Source of the DNA: Sinomonas atrocyanea
GTDB lineage: Bacteria; Actinomycetota; Actinomycetes; Actinomycetales; Micrococcaceae
Direction: 5' to 3'
DNA length: 64,000 nt
Assembly (NCBI RefSeq): GCF_001577305.1
Contig: NZ_CP014519.1
Coordinates: forward strand, 1-64,000
In this document: in pieces, positions 17,301-25,813 of the stretch
Layout: the number at the start of each line of letters is the position of its first letter
Position numbering within the stretch: the stretch's first letter is position 1
Translations under genes and position numbers: made by a program
Notes under the pieces: generated by a model
What the model was told of the DNA's origin: nothing
The model's input: only the letters and a program-made list of their open reading frames with translations
Databases searched by the model: none

Positions 17301-17609
17301 GCTGTCCTCCTGCGTGCTCGGTGGTGCTGTGCGGGCCTGGGCCGGGGACATCCCCGTCCATGCCCCCGGCGCGGGCCCCAGGAGAGGGGCGCGCCGACCG
17401 GGCGCGCTCACTGTTGGCCGGCTGCCGCAACCGGCCCCGTGCGGGGACGCTTGCGTTAGGCCGATTTTCGAGTCGATCGGAAATCGACTCTTGCACCATC
17501 GTGGGGCAGGCGTCCACCGTGTGCAAGGCCTCGGGGCCTTCAGGTTCGGCAACTAAGGTTGGGCCTTGGGCTGGGGTCTTCCGTTTCCCGAGGATGAAGG
17601 GCAGGCGCC
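17301..17609. promoter_or_regulatory. Divergent regulator/MarR promoter region, module 1
   Basis: A 309-bp region separates the divergent genes. A perfect inverted repeat GAGTCGAT-N5-ATCGACTC lies at 17,470-17,490 and is the best candidate MarR operator. The half-site ATCGACTC recurs in the equivalent region of module 2 (19,066-19,073). Confidence 0.6.
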
Positions 17610-18095
17610 ATGGGGGAGCAGGATGAGCCGGAGTCGGAGTTGGAGCCGGTGCGGGCCAGGGCTGCCACGGGCGCGCTGGGCCATATGATGCAGCTCGGCG
17701 GTGTCGTGCGGCAGTGTTATGCGACGGGGCTGGGTGTGGGCCGCAGCGACTTCCTGGCGCTCGGGCACATCTACAGCAGTGGCCCCCTCCAGCCTCGGGA
17801 GCTGGGGGTCCTGATGGGGATGGGGTCCGGAACGCTCACGCCCCTTCTGGACAGGCTCGAGGAGCGGGGGTATGCCGTCCGGACGAGGTACCCCCGGGAC
17901 CGGCGGCGCCTCCTCATAGAGCTGTCCCCGCGGGGGAGGGCTGTCATGGAGGCCGCCTCCGCGGAATTCGACGAGGTCCTCTCCGCTGTGATGGCGGAGG
18001 CGGGGGTGGCGGTGAGCCTCGACGGGTTCTCGGCACTGCTGGAAGGGGCCGTGCGGTCGTTCGCCGCGCGGCTCCGGGCGGTCCAGGGGCAGTAG
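17610..18095 (+). CDS. MarR family transcriptional regulator
   Basis: This 161-aa winged-helix protein would bind a palindromic operator and be released by a ligand or oxidation. The core matches MarR: 'MQLGGVVRQCYATGLGVGRSDFLALGHIYSSGPLQPRELGVLMGMGSGTLTPLLDRLEERGYAVRTRYPRDRRRLLIELSPRGRAVMEAA', with the recognition helix at 'GSGTLTPLLDRLEERG' and the wing 'RYPRDRRRLLIEL'. One cysteine sits in the dimer helix. It is divergent from the degenerate response regulator and shares its promoter region, which argues for joint autoregulation. A second, frameshifted copy lies at 19.2 kb. Confidence 0.88.
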   Translation: MGEQDEPESELEPVRARAATGALGHMMQLGGVVRQCYATGLGVGRSDFLALGHIYSSGPLQPRELGVLMGMGSGTLTPLLDRLEERGYAVRTRYPRDRRRLLIELSPRGRAVMEAASAEFDEVLSAVMAEAGVAVSLDGFSALLEGAVRSFAARLRAVQGQ

Positions 18096-18286
18096 CCGCC
18101 CGGCCGCGGCTCCTAGTGTGTGCGGCGCGCTTCCCGGAAGCGGCCGGCGCATCGGCCGGCTGTCCGCGCACGGTGGCGCTGGGGAGCGCCGCGGCAGTGC
18201 CGGATTCCAGGATCCAGGGGACGGTGCCCTGGCGTCCGCGGCGGTCCTGGGGGCGCCGGTGCGTCGCGCTTCGCGTCCGGGCCGTA

Positions 18287-18919
18287 TCAGCTCAGGTCCT
18301 GGACGATGTCGAGCAGGAGCGGACAGGGCCATGGGGCCCCGCACGCGGCGCAGGGGCATCCGGTGCGCTCGGAGGTGGGGCGGTGCCTCTTCACTGCCGG
18401 CTCCCAGCTGTCCACGAGCACGGCGAGTTGCTGGGAGCCTCTGGAGCGCAGGTCCTGGAGCATGGCGAGGATGTCGCGGTGGATCGGGCCGGCCGCCGCG
18501 GGGCGCCCCGCCGTGGCCGTGGCCGTGGCCGTGGCCGTGGCGAGGGCGGCGGCGGAGCGCCGGGCGGCCGTGCGGACGGCTTCGGGCAGCTCGCCGCCGG
18601 CGGTCCGGCGGGGCACGAGGATCGGGTCGCCGGGCAGCGCCAGGGGGCCGGGGTCCTGGCTGCTGAGGACGACGTAGCCGGTGGAGGTGCCGGCCTCGCC
18701 CAGGTCTCGGCACACCGTGCGGGCATCGCCGTCGACCAGCAGCTCGTCGACGACAGTGACCTGCGGGGCGAGCGCCCGCACCAGGGCCAGGGCGTCGCGT
18801 CCCGAGGCGCTCTCGCCGACGACGTCGATGCCCTCGTGCTCGAGCGCCTGACGCAGCGCCTGCCGCAGCGGCCGGCAGGCGGCCAGGACGAGTACGCGGA
18901 TCCTCTCGGCTTCCCTCAT
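18287..18919 (-). CDS. Receiver-domain protein without HTH (module 2)
   Basis: This 210-aa protein is a response-regulator-like receiver ('RIRVLVLAACRPLRQALRQALEHEGIDVVGESASGRDALALVRALAPQVTVVDELLVDGDARTVC'). Here an Asp is kept at the usual position ('VTVVD'), but the LuxR HTH is missing. An alanine-threonine dipeptide run coded by GGCCGT repeats follows (18,517-18,545), then a C-terminal tail with 'GCPCAACGAPWPCP' that could bind a metal. It is divergent from the second MarR gene, mirroring module 1. The molecular role is unknown. Confidence 0.65.
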   Translation of the reverse strand: MREAERIRVLVLAACRPLRQALRQALEHEGIDVVGESASGRDALALVRALAPQVTVVDELLVDGDARTVCRDLGEAGTSTGYVVLSSQDPGPLALPGDPILVPRRTAGGELPEAVRTAARRSAAALATATATATATAGRPAAAGPIHRDILAMLQDLRSRGSQQLAVLVDSWEPAVKRHRPTSERTGCPCAACGAPWPCPLLLDIVQDLS

Positions 18920-19247
18920 CAGCTCTTCCAGGTCCCATCTGCCGAGCGGCTTCCAGGCCCTGCCCGGGGACCGGGCAGGGGACCGGGTCCGCCCCTTCTC
19001 GACGGCAGGAGCGGGAACCGCCCCGGGGGCCGCGTCCGACTGATCGGTTTACGGCTTGCTTGATTATCGACTCGTCCGCGGTGCGGGGCAATCCCCCGTC
19101 GCTCGGCCCCGGTGCCTGTCGTCGGTCCAGGGTGCGTCGGGGCCGCCGCCCCGTGCGGCAGCGGCAGGACGGGGATACCGTAGCGGGTAGAGCCGGAGGC
19201 CCGCGACGGTGGGCCCGTGCGCGGCCGGCGGAGGCCAGGGAGGCAGA
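18920..19247. promoter_or_regulatory. Divergent promoter region, module 2
   Basis: 328 bp between the receiver gene and the second MarR gene. It holds one ATCGACTC half-site at 19,066-19,073, identical to half of the palindrome in module 1. Nothing else stands out. Confidence 0.45.
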
Positions 19248-19840
19248 GTGGCAGAGATGGCAGGCCCGGGCAGTGCGGCGCGGGCGATCCGCCGGCTGAT
19301 GCAGGTGGGGGACGTGGTCCGCCAGTCCTACGCCAGACGGCTGGGCCTGGGCCGCAGCGACTACCTCGCCCTGGCCCACATCTACTGCGAGGGGCCGATC
19401 CAGCCCAGGGAGCTCGGCACCCGGCTCGGAATGGGATCGGGGACCCTGACCCCCTGCTGGACCGGCTCGAGCGCAGCGGCTATGCCCTGCGCACGGGCCA
19501 TCCGATGGACCGGCGCCGCCTCCTGATCGTGATGTCCCCCCAGGGACTGGCCGCGATGGACGAGGCGTCCGCCGAGTTCGACGGCATCGTCGGCGCGGCC
19601 CTGGACGAGATCGGCGCCGCAGTCGGGTCCGGCGAGTTCCCAGCGCTCCTCGAGCAGCTCTCCGGCGTCCTCGCCGTACGCCTCGCCCTCGACCCCGCCT
19701 GCTCCGACGGCGTCAGCGCGGAAGCCGGGCCGGCCGGGCCGGCGGCAGAGGAGACGGTGGCCGGCGGCATGGAGGACGCGGTCCTGGCAGCCCCGGCCGC
19801 CGCTGGGACCGAGCCCCCGGCCCTGGACCCCTGTCCCTGA
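19248..19840 (+). pseudogene. MarR family regulator, frameshifted (module 2)
   Basis: This is a close paralogue of the MarR gene at 17.6 kb. The first frame from GTG 19,248 (AGGGAGG site upstream) reads 'LMQVGDVVRQSYARRLGLGRSDYLALAHIYCEGPIQPRELGTRLGMGSGTLTP', and the next residues 'LLDRLERSGYALRTGHPMDRRRLLIVMSPQGLAAMDEASAEFD' are in another frame. One extra C in the run 19,450-19,454 repairs the gene to about 197 aa. The tail (beyond about residue 150) is an alanine/proline-rich extension absent from the first copy. Either a sequencing error or recent inactivation. Confidence 0.8.
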
Positions 19841-19895
19841 ACCTGCCCCGAGGCTCCAGTCACCCGGAGGGGGGCGTTCAGGGGAGTGGGACATA

Positions 19896-19933
19896 GTGAA
19901 GCCCCGGCCATTGGGGGGTGGCCAGGGCTTCGC
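19896..19933. terminator. Hairpin terminator
   Basis: A 14-bp imperfect stem (GTGAAGCCCCGGCC with GGCCAGGGCTTCGC, 12 of 14 paired) around a TTGGGGGG-containing loop. It separates the MarR gene from the converging 80-aa gene. Confidence 0.65.
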
Positions 19934-20020
19934 TGCAGCCATCCTACGGCATGGGTAGGCGGACCGGACCGGCCGGGCGTGCCGGCCCGGCTCGCCCGGC
20001 CGGACGGCGGAGGGCGCCGG

Positions 20021-20263
20021 TCAGCTGGGGTCCGCTTCTCCTGCGGCGGCCACCCCGAGCATGAGGACGACGAGCTGCTCTTCGCTCATCGAATGCCTGG
20101 CCTCCTCCGGGAGCGCCTGCACCGCTGCCTGGAGGGCGGTGCACCTGACGGTGTAGGTGCCCCCGGCGCTGTGCTCGAGCTGACCGCGGATCTCCTCGGG
20201 CACGGCCTCGATGCCCAGGAGCGTGCGGATGGCCTCGTCGGGGTAGGGCGATGCATGGTCCAT
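20021..20263 (-). CDS. Small hypothetical helical protein
   Basis: This 80-aa acidic protein ('DEAIRTLLGIEAVPEEIRGQLEHSAGGTYTVRCTALQAAVQALPEEARHSMSEEQLVVLMLGVA') starts at an ATG with an AGGAAG site. It is predicted all-helical and cytoplasmic. It lies in the regulator patch together with another small helical protein (21,209), and I cannot assign a family. Confidence 0.6.
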   Translation of the reverse strand: MDHASPYPDEAIRTLLGIEAVPEEIRGQLEHSAGGTYTVRCTALQAAVQALPEEARHSMSEEQLVVLMLGVAAAGEADPS

Positions 20264-20640
20264 GGCGTCTTCCTTCCGCTCGGCATGGCCGTGCTCCCCG
20301 CCGCGGCCGCCGCCGTGGGGGCGGCCTGCCCGACGGCGCGGCACTGCCCCTCAGCGGGCAGACCAGATGACCAGATTAGAAATGCCCTCCACGGCCCTGT
20401 CAAGACCTCGGGCTGCGGCCGGGGAAGGAGGAGCGGTGCGCCCGGTCCGCCCGCCTGCCAGGGCCCGGCCAAGGCGCGGGGCCGCTGTCCGGCGCCCCCT
20501 GCCCGGTCCTGCTATGGCGTCCGGCCTGCTCCTTTGCGTAGGGTCACCTCGCCGGATGTCCAGCAGGAGGCATGCCGGGGAGTGCCCCGGCGTCCCCGGC
20601 GGTGACCTGTGGGTCCGTTCCGAGCAGCAGGGAGGTGGGC
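20264..20640. other. Intergenic stretch between divergent small genes
   Basis: GC-rich and without a supported gene. It contains the promoters of the 80-aa gene (minus) and the third receiver-like gene (plus). No palindrome like those of the MarR regions was found. Confidence 0.4.
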
Positions 20641-21057
20641 GTGGCCGCTGGGGACGAGCGTGCCGGTGCCGCGGGCGTGAGGGTGTTCCTCCTGATCCGG
20701 GACGAGGCGGCCAGGCAGGACGTCCGGCGCCTCCTGGAGCACGAGGGGATGCAGGTGGTCGGCGAAGGGGACTCGGCCCGCCGTGCGGTCGCCCGGATCG
20801 GGTCGCTGGGTCCGGATGTGACCGTCCTGGATTCGGGGATCGTGGACGGCAGGGGAATCCAGGTGTGCATGGAGGCGCGGGAATCGCTCCCGGGATTCGG
20901 CGGGGTCGTCCTGGCCACCTTCGGCCCGCGGGCGGGCGGCCCGCACGCCCAGGGCAGCGGGCCCGCGCTCCAGGGGACCGGCGCCCGCAGGCTCCCCGAA
21001 GCAGTCAGGCGCGCCGCCGCCAGGAAGCGCCGGGCAGCCCGTCCGGACCCGGGATGA
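20641..21057 (+). CDS. Third receiver-like protein, truncated receiver fold
   Basis: This 138-aa protein resembles the first 90 residues of a receiver domain: 'VRVFLLIRDEAARQDVRRLLEHEGMQVVGEGDSARRAVARIGSLGPDVTVLDSGIVDGRGIQVC'. An Asp is present at the expected site ('VTVLD'), but the acidic pair after the first strand is changed to 'IRDE'. There is no output domain; the end is basic (RKRRAARPD). A GTG start follows AGGGAGG. It is related to the receivers at 16.7 and 18.3 kb, so three divergent paralogues sit within 4.5 kb. A hairpin with T-run follows at 21,113-21,140. Confidence 0.65.
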   Translation: MAAGDERAGAAGVRVFLLIRDEAARQDVRRLLEHEGMQVVGEGDSARRAVARIGSLGPDVTVLDSGIVDGRGIQVCMEARESLPGFGGVVLATFGPRAGGPHAQGSGPALQGTGARRLPEAVRRAAARKRRAARPDPG

Positions 21058-21112
21058 GTACGCCCCGGCCGGCCCGGGCCGGCCGCCCCGGCGCTGCGCT
21101 GCGCTGCGGGAG

Positions 21113-21140
21113 AAGGGGCCAGGAGGCCGCTGGCCCTTTT
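21113..21140 (+). terminator. Intrinsic terminator with T-run
   Basis: AAGGGGCCAG pairs with CTGGCCCTTT (one G-T pair) around a 7-nt loop and ends in TTTT. It follows the third receiver-like gene. Confidence 0.75.
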
Positions 21141-21208
21141 ACACGGTCAGGCCGTAATCCGCTAGGGCCCTATGGACAGGATGCAGGTCCTCGTCCGAGA
21201 CTCCTTGC

Positions 21209-21436
21209 ATGGAGACCATGGCGGCCGGAGCCGTCGACCACCGTCTGGAGCACCTGCGGGGCGAGGGAGACCTCGCCCTGCAGGTGCTGGGCATCATCCA
21301 CGAGGTCCTGGCAGGCCCGGGCCTGTCCGAAGAGGCCAAGGACGGCCTGCGCCGGCTCATCGACGCCCACCCGGACCACCCCGAGCAGGCCCTGCTCGAG
21401 CACCTGTACAGGGTCCGGCCCCTGAGGGCGGCCTGA
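21209..21436 (+). CDS. Small hypothetical helical protein
   Basis: This 75-aa protein ('VDHRLEHLRGEGDLALQVLGIIHEVLAGPGLSEEAKDGLRRLIDAHPDHPEQALLEHLYRV') is entirely helical by pattern. It could be a small regulator or adaptor. It lies between the receiver-like gene and the helicase-associated-domain gene. No family recognised. Confidence 0.55.
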   Translation: METMAAGAVDHRLEHLRGEGDLALQVLGIIHEVLAGPGLSEEAKDGLRRLIDAHPDHPEQALLEHLYRVRPLRAA

Positions 21437-21626
21437 ACGATGGATGCCGGGAACGCGCCCCCGCCGCCCACCGGGCACCCCCGGCACCGGCTCCTGCCCA
21501 TCGAGCCGCGGTCGGGCTCCTGTGCGCCGGGCGGCGGCCCTGCCCTTCCCCTCCGGAGCCTCGGATGATCCAGTTCGGGACAGAGGCCGGCCTCGCCCCG
21601 ACCGGCGCTACCGGGTCCCGGGCGCT

Positions 21627-22078
21627 GTGCGCGCCGGGTCCCTTCCCGCATCCCTCCTGGGCGCCCCTGCCCTCTGGCCGCTCGGACCGGAGGAGCTCGG
21701 AGAGCTGCTGGAACAGCTGCGCGTCCTCACCGGCCTCCCACGGCCTGCCCCGCCGGCGACCACCGTGCTCCTCGCCCCGCCGCCCGCACCTGTCCCGGAC
21801 CGGTCCCAGGCCGGGAGCGGTCCCGGGCCGGCCGGGGTCAAGTTCCGGCGCCAGCTGGACCGACTCGTCGACTTCGCAGCCACGCACGGGCGCCTGCCCT
21901 CGACCGGCCGCAGCGCCCCCGTCCAGGAACGCAGGCTCGGGACGTGGCTGTGCCGGCAGCGCCGCAGGCACCGCGACGGTACCGCCCCGAGGAAGAAGCC
22001 ACCCTGCTCTCCCAGGCACTGCACCCCGGCTGGACCCAACAGGAACCGGCCACCACCGGAAGACAGGTTCCCCTATGA
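21627..22078 (+). pseudogene. Helicase-associated-domain-like protein, frameshifted
   Basis: This is a paralogue of the par-operon gene at 1,311. The shared core reads 'LGELLEQLRVLTGL', a proline linker, 'KFRRQLDRLVDFAATHGRLPS' and 'RRLGTWLCRQRRRHRDGTA'. The last helix ('EEEATLLSQALHPGWTQQEPA') is in another frame. One extra C at 21,985-21,988 restores it and moves the stop to 22,078, where it overlaps the next ATG as ATGA. That coupling supports the repaired version of about 150 aa. The GTG start is a best guess; the true start could lie further upstream. Confidence 0.6.
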
Positions 22079-22677
22079 GCCCTGAACACCGCAGCCCCGA
22101 GGACCCGCAGGAATGGGAATCCGAGAGGGAGGCGCTGGACGCCGAGCAGAGGAGGCGCTTCGGCGGCATCAAGGCCGGGGCCGCATTCTTCGGCTGGCTC
22201 ACCGCCACCGGGATGTCAGTGCTCCTGACCGCCCTCCTCACGGCGGCCGGGGCCGGCCTCGCGCTCGGCACCCAGACCGACCCCGCGAAACTGGCCGGCG
22301 GCCAGACGGCCCCGACGGTGGGCATCATCGGGGCCGCCATCGTCGCCGTGATCCTCTTCGTCTCCTACTACTGCGGCGGCTACGTCGCCGGGCGGATGGC
22401 ACGCTTCGACGGGGCCAGGCAGGGCCTTGCAGTGTGGCTGTGGGCAGTGGCCATCGCAATCCTCGTCGCGGCCCTCGCCGCGGCCGCCGGGGCCCGGTTC
22501 AACGTCCTGTCCAGCCTGAACAGCTTCCCCCGGATCCCGGTCGACGAGGGCACCCTGACCACCGGCGGGACCATTGTCCTGATCACCACGGCCCTCATCA
22601 CCCTCGCCAGCGCCGTCCTCGGCGGCACGGCAGGGATGCGCTACCACCGCCGCATCGACCACGCCGAAGGCCTCTGA
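22075..22677 (+). CDS. Four-helix membrane protein
   Basis: This 200-aa inner-membrane protein has a charged N-terminal tail (1-30) and four hydrophobic segments: near 38-65, 75-100, 118-142 and 165-185. The tail ends 'YHRRIDHAEGL'. Small paired Gly/Ala motifs ('YYCGGYVAGRMARFDGARQG') between helices 2 and 3 resemble those of unannotated actinobacterial stress-related membrane proteins. The ATG overlaps the repaired stop of the previous gene. Function unknown. Confidence 0.75.
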   Translation: MSPEHRSPEDPQEWESEREALDAEQRRRFGGIKAGAAFFGWLTATGMSVLLTALLTAAGAGLALGTQTDPAKLAGGQTAPTVGIIGAAIVAVILFVSYYCGGYVAGRMARFDGARQGLAVWLWAVAIAILVAALAAAAGARFNVLSSLNSFPRIPVDEGTLTTGGTIVLITTALITLASAVLGGTAGMRYHRRIDHAEGL

Positions 22678-22757
22678 CTCCTCCCCGGAGCACCGGGCAG
22701 CAGTGGACGATCCCCGACGGCAGACACCGAGGATGGGCTCATGCGAGGGTGCGGTGC

Positions 22758-22985
22758 TCAGCCGCCCCAGATGTCGCCGGCGAGCAGCCGGGACGCCTCG
22801 GCCTGGGCCTCGGTGTCGCCGAGGCCGGCCTGCCGCAGCTCGCGCAGGAGGCGGGTGCGCTGGCGCCGCACGGCCGGGGAGGCCTCCTGGGCCTGGGCCG
22901 GGGGTTCATGGTCGTGCAGGGACCGCGGTGCCCGGTCGACGGGGTGGAGGGCGGCTGCGCGGGGCTGCCTGCTGTGGGGGAGCAT
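22758..22985 (-). CDS. Small hypothetical protein
   Basis: This 75-aa basic protein ends 'RTRLLRELRQAGLGDTEAQAEASRLLAGDIWGG', a clean amphipathic helix pair, after a less ordered histidine/proline-rich start. The start is the internal ATG at 22,985. It converges on the membrane protein gene. Weakly supported; unrecognised. Confidence 0.4.
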   Translation of the reverse strand: MLPHSRQPRAAALHPVDRAPRSLHDHEPPAQAQEASPAVRRQRTRLLRELRQAGLGDTEAQAEASRLLAGDIWGG

Positions 22986-23447
22986 GAGGATCTGCCTTGC
23001 CTGCCCGCGGACGGCGTCGTCCGCGGGCCCTCTCTGTGCGCGGGAGGTCCCCGGCTGCTTGAGGGCGGTTGCGCTCCTCCCATTCTCCGCCCGCACCCGG
23101 CAGCCGGGACAGGGACTTCTCCGGCCTCTGGTCCTCGGGCATCTGGCCGGTCTCTGCCGAGCGTGCGGCCAAGCGCGTCGATGACGGCGCCCCGGCCCGC
23201 CCCTGAGGCCGCGGGCGCCCGGCCGGCACCGGGCTGGGCGCTGCTGCCTGCTGCACGGGTTGGTTGCCGCAGTCAACGTCCCGACGCAGCTGGCCTGAGC
23301 CCGGGCGGATGCGAGACCTTGGGACACCACTACCCGAAGACGAATCGAGCGATCAATGACGGAGCCGCCCGGACGTAGAGAGGCCGCGCGGCAGGACCGG
23401 CGCAGCGGCCCCGTTGCCGTACGAGCGGCTTCGACTACGGCAGAACG
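22986..23447. other. Intergenic stretch left of the ISL3 element
   Basis: No supported gene. The last part (about 23,340-23,447) was contiguous with the leader of the 49-aa gene at 24,916 before the insertion, so it probably carries that gene's original promoter. Confidence 0.4.
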
Positions 23448-24893
23448 GGCTCTTCGCGGTTCCGCGGGAATGGTCCTGCTGGATGAGTGTCACGCCGCTG
23501 TCTGAGCGGCGCTCCTGAGCAGGATACGGGAACGGTAGTTCTCCGGGTTGCGGAAGCCGCGGCCGGTGCGTTTGATGTTCTTGATAGCGGTGTTGTTCGC
23601 CTCGACCTTGGCGGTCGTGGCGCCGGTGACGATCAGGACCTCGATCTCGGCCCACCACCGCGTCACGGTGCGCAGGAGCCGCTTCGTCTCCGGAGTGGGG
23701 GTCGCCCCGACGAGGCCCTCGAGGATCCGCAGGTGGTCCCCGGCCTCCTCGAGCGAGCCGGAGGAGAGCAGGGCCCGGAGCTGTTCCTTGGCCTCCCACG
23801 CCGCCTTGAGCTGCCCGGTCGGGTCGTCCGTGTCGAAGACCGTCCGCAGCCGTGCCACTGCCCGGTCGGAGAGCGTCTCGGCCCCGCGCAGGAGCAGGCG
23901 CCGGTTCGCCCATCCCGGGTCGAGCGCGCGTCCGCGGCGGCCCCGGACCTCCTGGGAGAGCCGCTGCCTGGCCTCGGTCACCGCCTGATTGGCTAGGGAG
24001 ACCAGGTGGAAGGCGTCGACCGAGACAGCGGTGCGGGGCAACCACATGCGCAGGGCCTTGCGGAACGCCGCAGACGGGTCGATCGCGACGACCTCGACCC
24101 CGAGCCGCCACGCCAGCGGCCGGGCGAAGAGCCACTCGCCCACGCCCTCGCTGTCCCTGCCGTCCACGATGCCCAGGACCTGACCGGTGTCCAGATCCAC
24201 GATCGTTGTCATCCACGGCTCGACCCGCACCCACGGAGAGGACTCGTCGGCGCGGAAGAACCGCACGGAGCGGTAGCGGTGCTCGTCGATCCCGAGCCGC
24301 TTCGGCGCGAGCGCGTCCACGTCCGGCAGGGTCGCCACGGCGGCGTCGAGGGCCTTCTGGACCAGCCACCAGGACACCCCGTGCGCCGCCGCCGCCTCGA
24401 CGGCCGCCCGGCCCGAGGCGACCACTGCATCGACGAGCGCGCCCAGCAGCCGCGCGGTCGAACGCGCGCGGCGGGGCACTTGGCCGGTGGCCTCGGTGAA
24501 CGACCCACGGGGGCAGGCAGGCTCGTCGCAGAAGAACCTGCGCTTTCGCCACAGCACCACTGCGGGACCACCTACTGGGACATCCCGCAGGCGCTGGAAG
24601 CGGGTGTCCTTGACACGTTCCGAGAGGACGCCGCAGGACGGGCACCCCGACACCACACCGGCGGACTCGACCACCACCCGGCGGAGCCCGAGGGCGGTGA
24701 CGGCAGCGGAGAGGACGCGGTATTCGGGCAGGTTGAAGATCACGGTGGCAGCACAGGGCTGCCCCGACGTAGGCTCGATCAAGGCTCGTGGTTCCTGACG
24801 GTCGGATGCTTAGACAACACCCATTCCAGCAGGGCCACGAGCCCCTTCACGCTCTACGCCACGAACCCGTTTCCCGACGAACCGCGAAGAGCC
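23448..24893 (-). mobile_element. ISL3-family insertion sequence
   Basis: The element is 1,446 bp with imperfect terminal repeats (GGCTCTTCGCGGTTC at both ends; 21 of the first 23 bp match). It is flanked by identical 8-bp copies of GCAGAACG (23,440-23,447 and 24,894-24,901), the duplication size expected for ISL3. It is complete, encodes one transposase and looks potentially active. It sits 22 bp before the start of a small membrane protein gene. Confidence 0.95.
23490..24782 (-). CDS. ISL3 family transposase
   Basis: This 430-aa DDE transposase has an N-terminal zinc finger ('CPSCGVLSERVKDTRFQRLRDVPVGGPAVVLWRKRRFFCDEPACPRGSF'), then an HTH region and the catalytic domain with 'RLGIDEHRYRS', 'AIDPSAAFRKALRMWLPRTAVSVDAFHLVSLAN' and the C-terminal 'VEANNTAIKNIKRTGRGFRNPENYRSRILL', all typical of ISL3. 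The longest start is a TTG at 24,782; a GTG at 24,742 is also possible. The frame is intact. Confidence 0.93.
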   Translation of the reverse strand: MIEPTSGQPCAATVIFNLPEYRVLSAAVTALGLRRVVVESAGVVSGCPSCGVLSERVKDTRFQRLRDVPVGGPAVVLWRKRRFFCDEPACPRGSFTEATGQVPRRARSTARLLGALVDAVVASGRAAVEAAAAHGVSWWLVQKALDAAVATLPDVDALAPKRLGIDEHRYRSVRFFRADESSPWVRVEPWMTTIVDLDTGQVLGIVDGRDSEGVGEWLFARPLAWRLGVEVVAIDPSAAFRKALRMWLPRTAVSVDAFHLVSLANQAVTEARQRLSQEVRGRRGRALDPGWANRRLLLRGAETLSDRAVARLRTVFDTDDPTGQLKAAWEAKEQLRALLSSGSLEEAGDHLRILEGLVGATPTPETKRLLRTVTRWWAEIEVLIVTGATTAKVEANNTAIKNIKRTGRGFRNPENYRSRILLRSAAQTAA

Positions 24894-24915
24894 GCAGAAC
24901 GGGAAACAGGAGAGC

Positions 24916-25065
24916 ATGGACATCATCGAGGAGACCGGCAGGACGGGCACAGAGACGCGGTCCGGTCCCGAGAAGGCCATCGCCTCGGTCATCGCCCTTA
25001 TGTTCGCCGCAGTCTCCACCATGGTTGGAGCCGCCGTCGCTGAGGCTCTCTCCCAGCTGTTCTGA
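24916..25065 (+). CDS. Single-helix small membrane protein (49 aa)
   Basis: A short gene with an AGGAGA site 5 nt before the ATG. The peptide has a charged N-terminus (MDIIEETGRTGTETRSGPEK) and one hydrophobic helix ('AIASVIALMFAAVSTMVGAAVAEAL'), ending 'SQLF'. It could be a small membrane regulator or a type I toxin-like peptide. The ISL3 element has separated it from its upstream DNA. Confidence 0.55.
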   Translation: MDIIEETGRTGTETRSGPEKAIASVIALMFAAVSTMVGAAVAEALSQLF

Positions 25066-25222
25066 CGCCGCCGCGAGTACCGGAATACTGTCCACCAGGC
25101 TGCCTAGCCCGCTCCACGCAGTCATGCTCGCGACATTCAGGGCCTCGACCTTTCATTGATATTCAAGGGAATCTCTGGATTTGGCCGCTCTTTGGCGGTG
25201 TTCCTGTGATCGCTCGCTGTCG

Positions 25223-25804
25223 CTAGCCCTTGAGTGCTTGCGATCGCCTGTAGAAAGTGGCCCGGGACATTCCGAGGTCGCGGGCGACTTGCGCGGCTGG
25301 CTCCCCGCCTTCGACCAAGCGGATGGCGTTCCTGATCTGGCTGTCGGTGATCCGGCGTGGTCGACCGCCGAGGTCCTTGCCGGCTTGCCGCCGCTTGCTG
25401 ACGGAGTCGATGATGCGTTCGCGTTTGATCTCGTGCTCCATCTGGGCGAGGGCGGCCATGATCGTGAACAGCATCGACCCCATGGGTGTCTTGGTGTCGA
25501 CGTCGCCGCCTCCGAGGTTCAGCACGCGCAGGCCAGCACCACGGGCGCGCAGCGCGTCGGCGAAGGCGAGCATGTTCTGGGTGGATCGCCCGAGCCGGTC
25601 CAGTGTTGTGATGACGAGGGTGTCGCCCTCGATGAGCGCTTCGAGCGCCCGGTCGAATTGGGGACGCGATGCCCTGGCCCCGGACACGCCCTGGTCAATG
25701 TAGAGGTCGTCGCGGCGGACACCGGCGGCCAGGAGGTCTGCCTGCTGCCGGTCGGTGGACTGTTGCCGGGTCGAAACGCGTGCGTAGCCGATCAGCTTCG
25801 TCAT
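25223..25804 (-). CDS. Serine recombinase (resolvase/invertase)
   Basis: This 193-aa site-specific recombinase probably resolves plasmid multimers or cointegrates. The N-terminal catalytic domain shows 'IGYARVST' with the nucleophile Ser11, then 'ALIEGDTLVITTLDRLGRSTQNMLAFADALRARGAGLRVL' and 'GSMLFTIMAALAQMEHEIKRERI'. A C-terminal HTH ('GGEPAAQVARDLGMSRATFYRRSQ') completes the resolvase/Pin layout. The ATG at 25,804 is preferred over an upstream in-frame start. An inverted repeat just upstream may be its res site. Confidence 0.92.
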   Translation of the reverse strand: MTKLIGYARVSTRQQSTDRQQADLLAAGVRRDDLYIDQGVSGARASRPQFDRALEALIEGDTLVITTLDRLGRSTQNMLAFADALRARGAGLRVLNLGGGDVDTKTPMGSMLFTIMAALAQMEHEIKRERIIDSVSKRRQAGKDLGGRPRRITDSQIRNAIRLVEGGEPAAQVARDLGMSRATFYRRSQALKG

Positions 25805-25813
25805 GGACTGCTC

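Noticed and set aside
25066..25222. A second end of a transposon next to the recombinase
   Set aside because: No matching inverted repeats were found around the recombinase gene.
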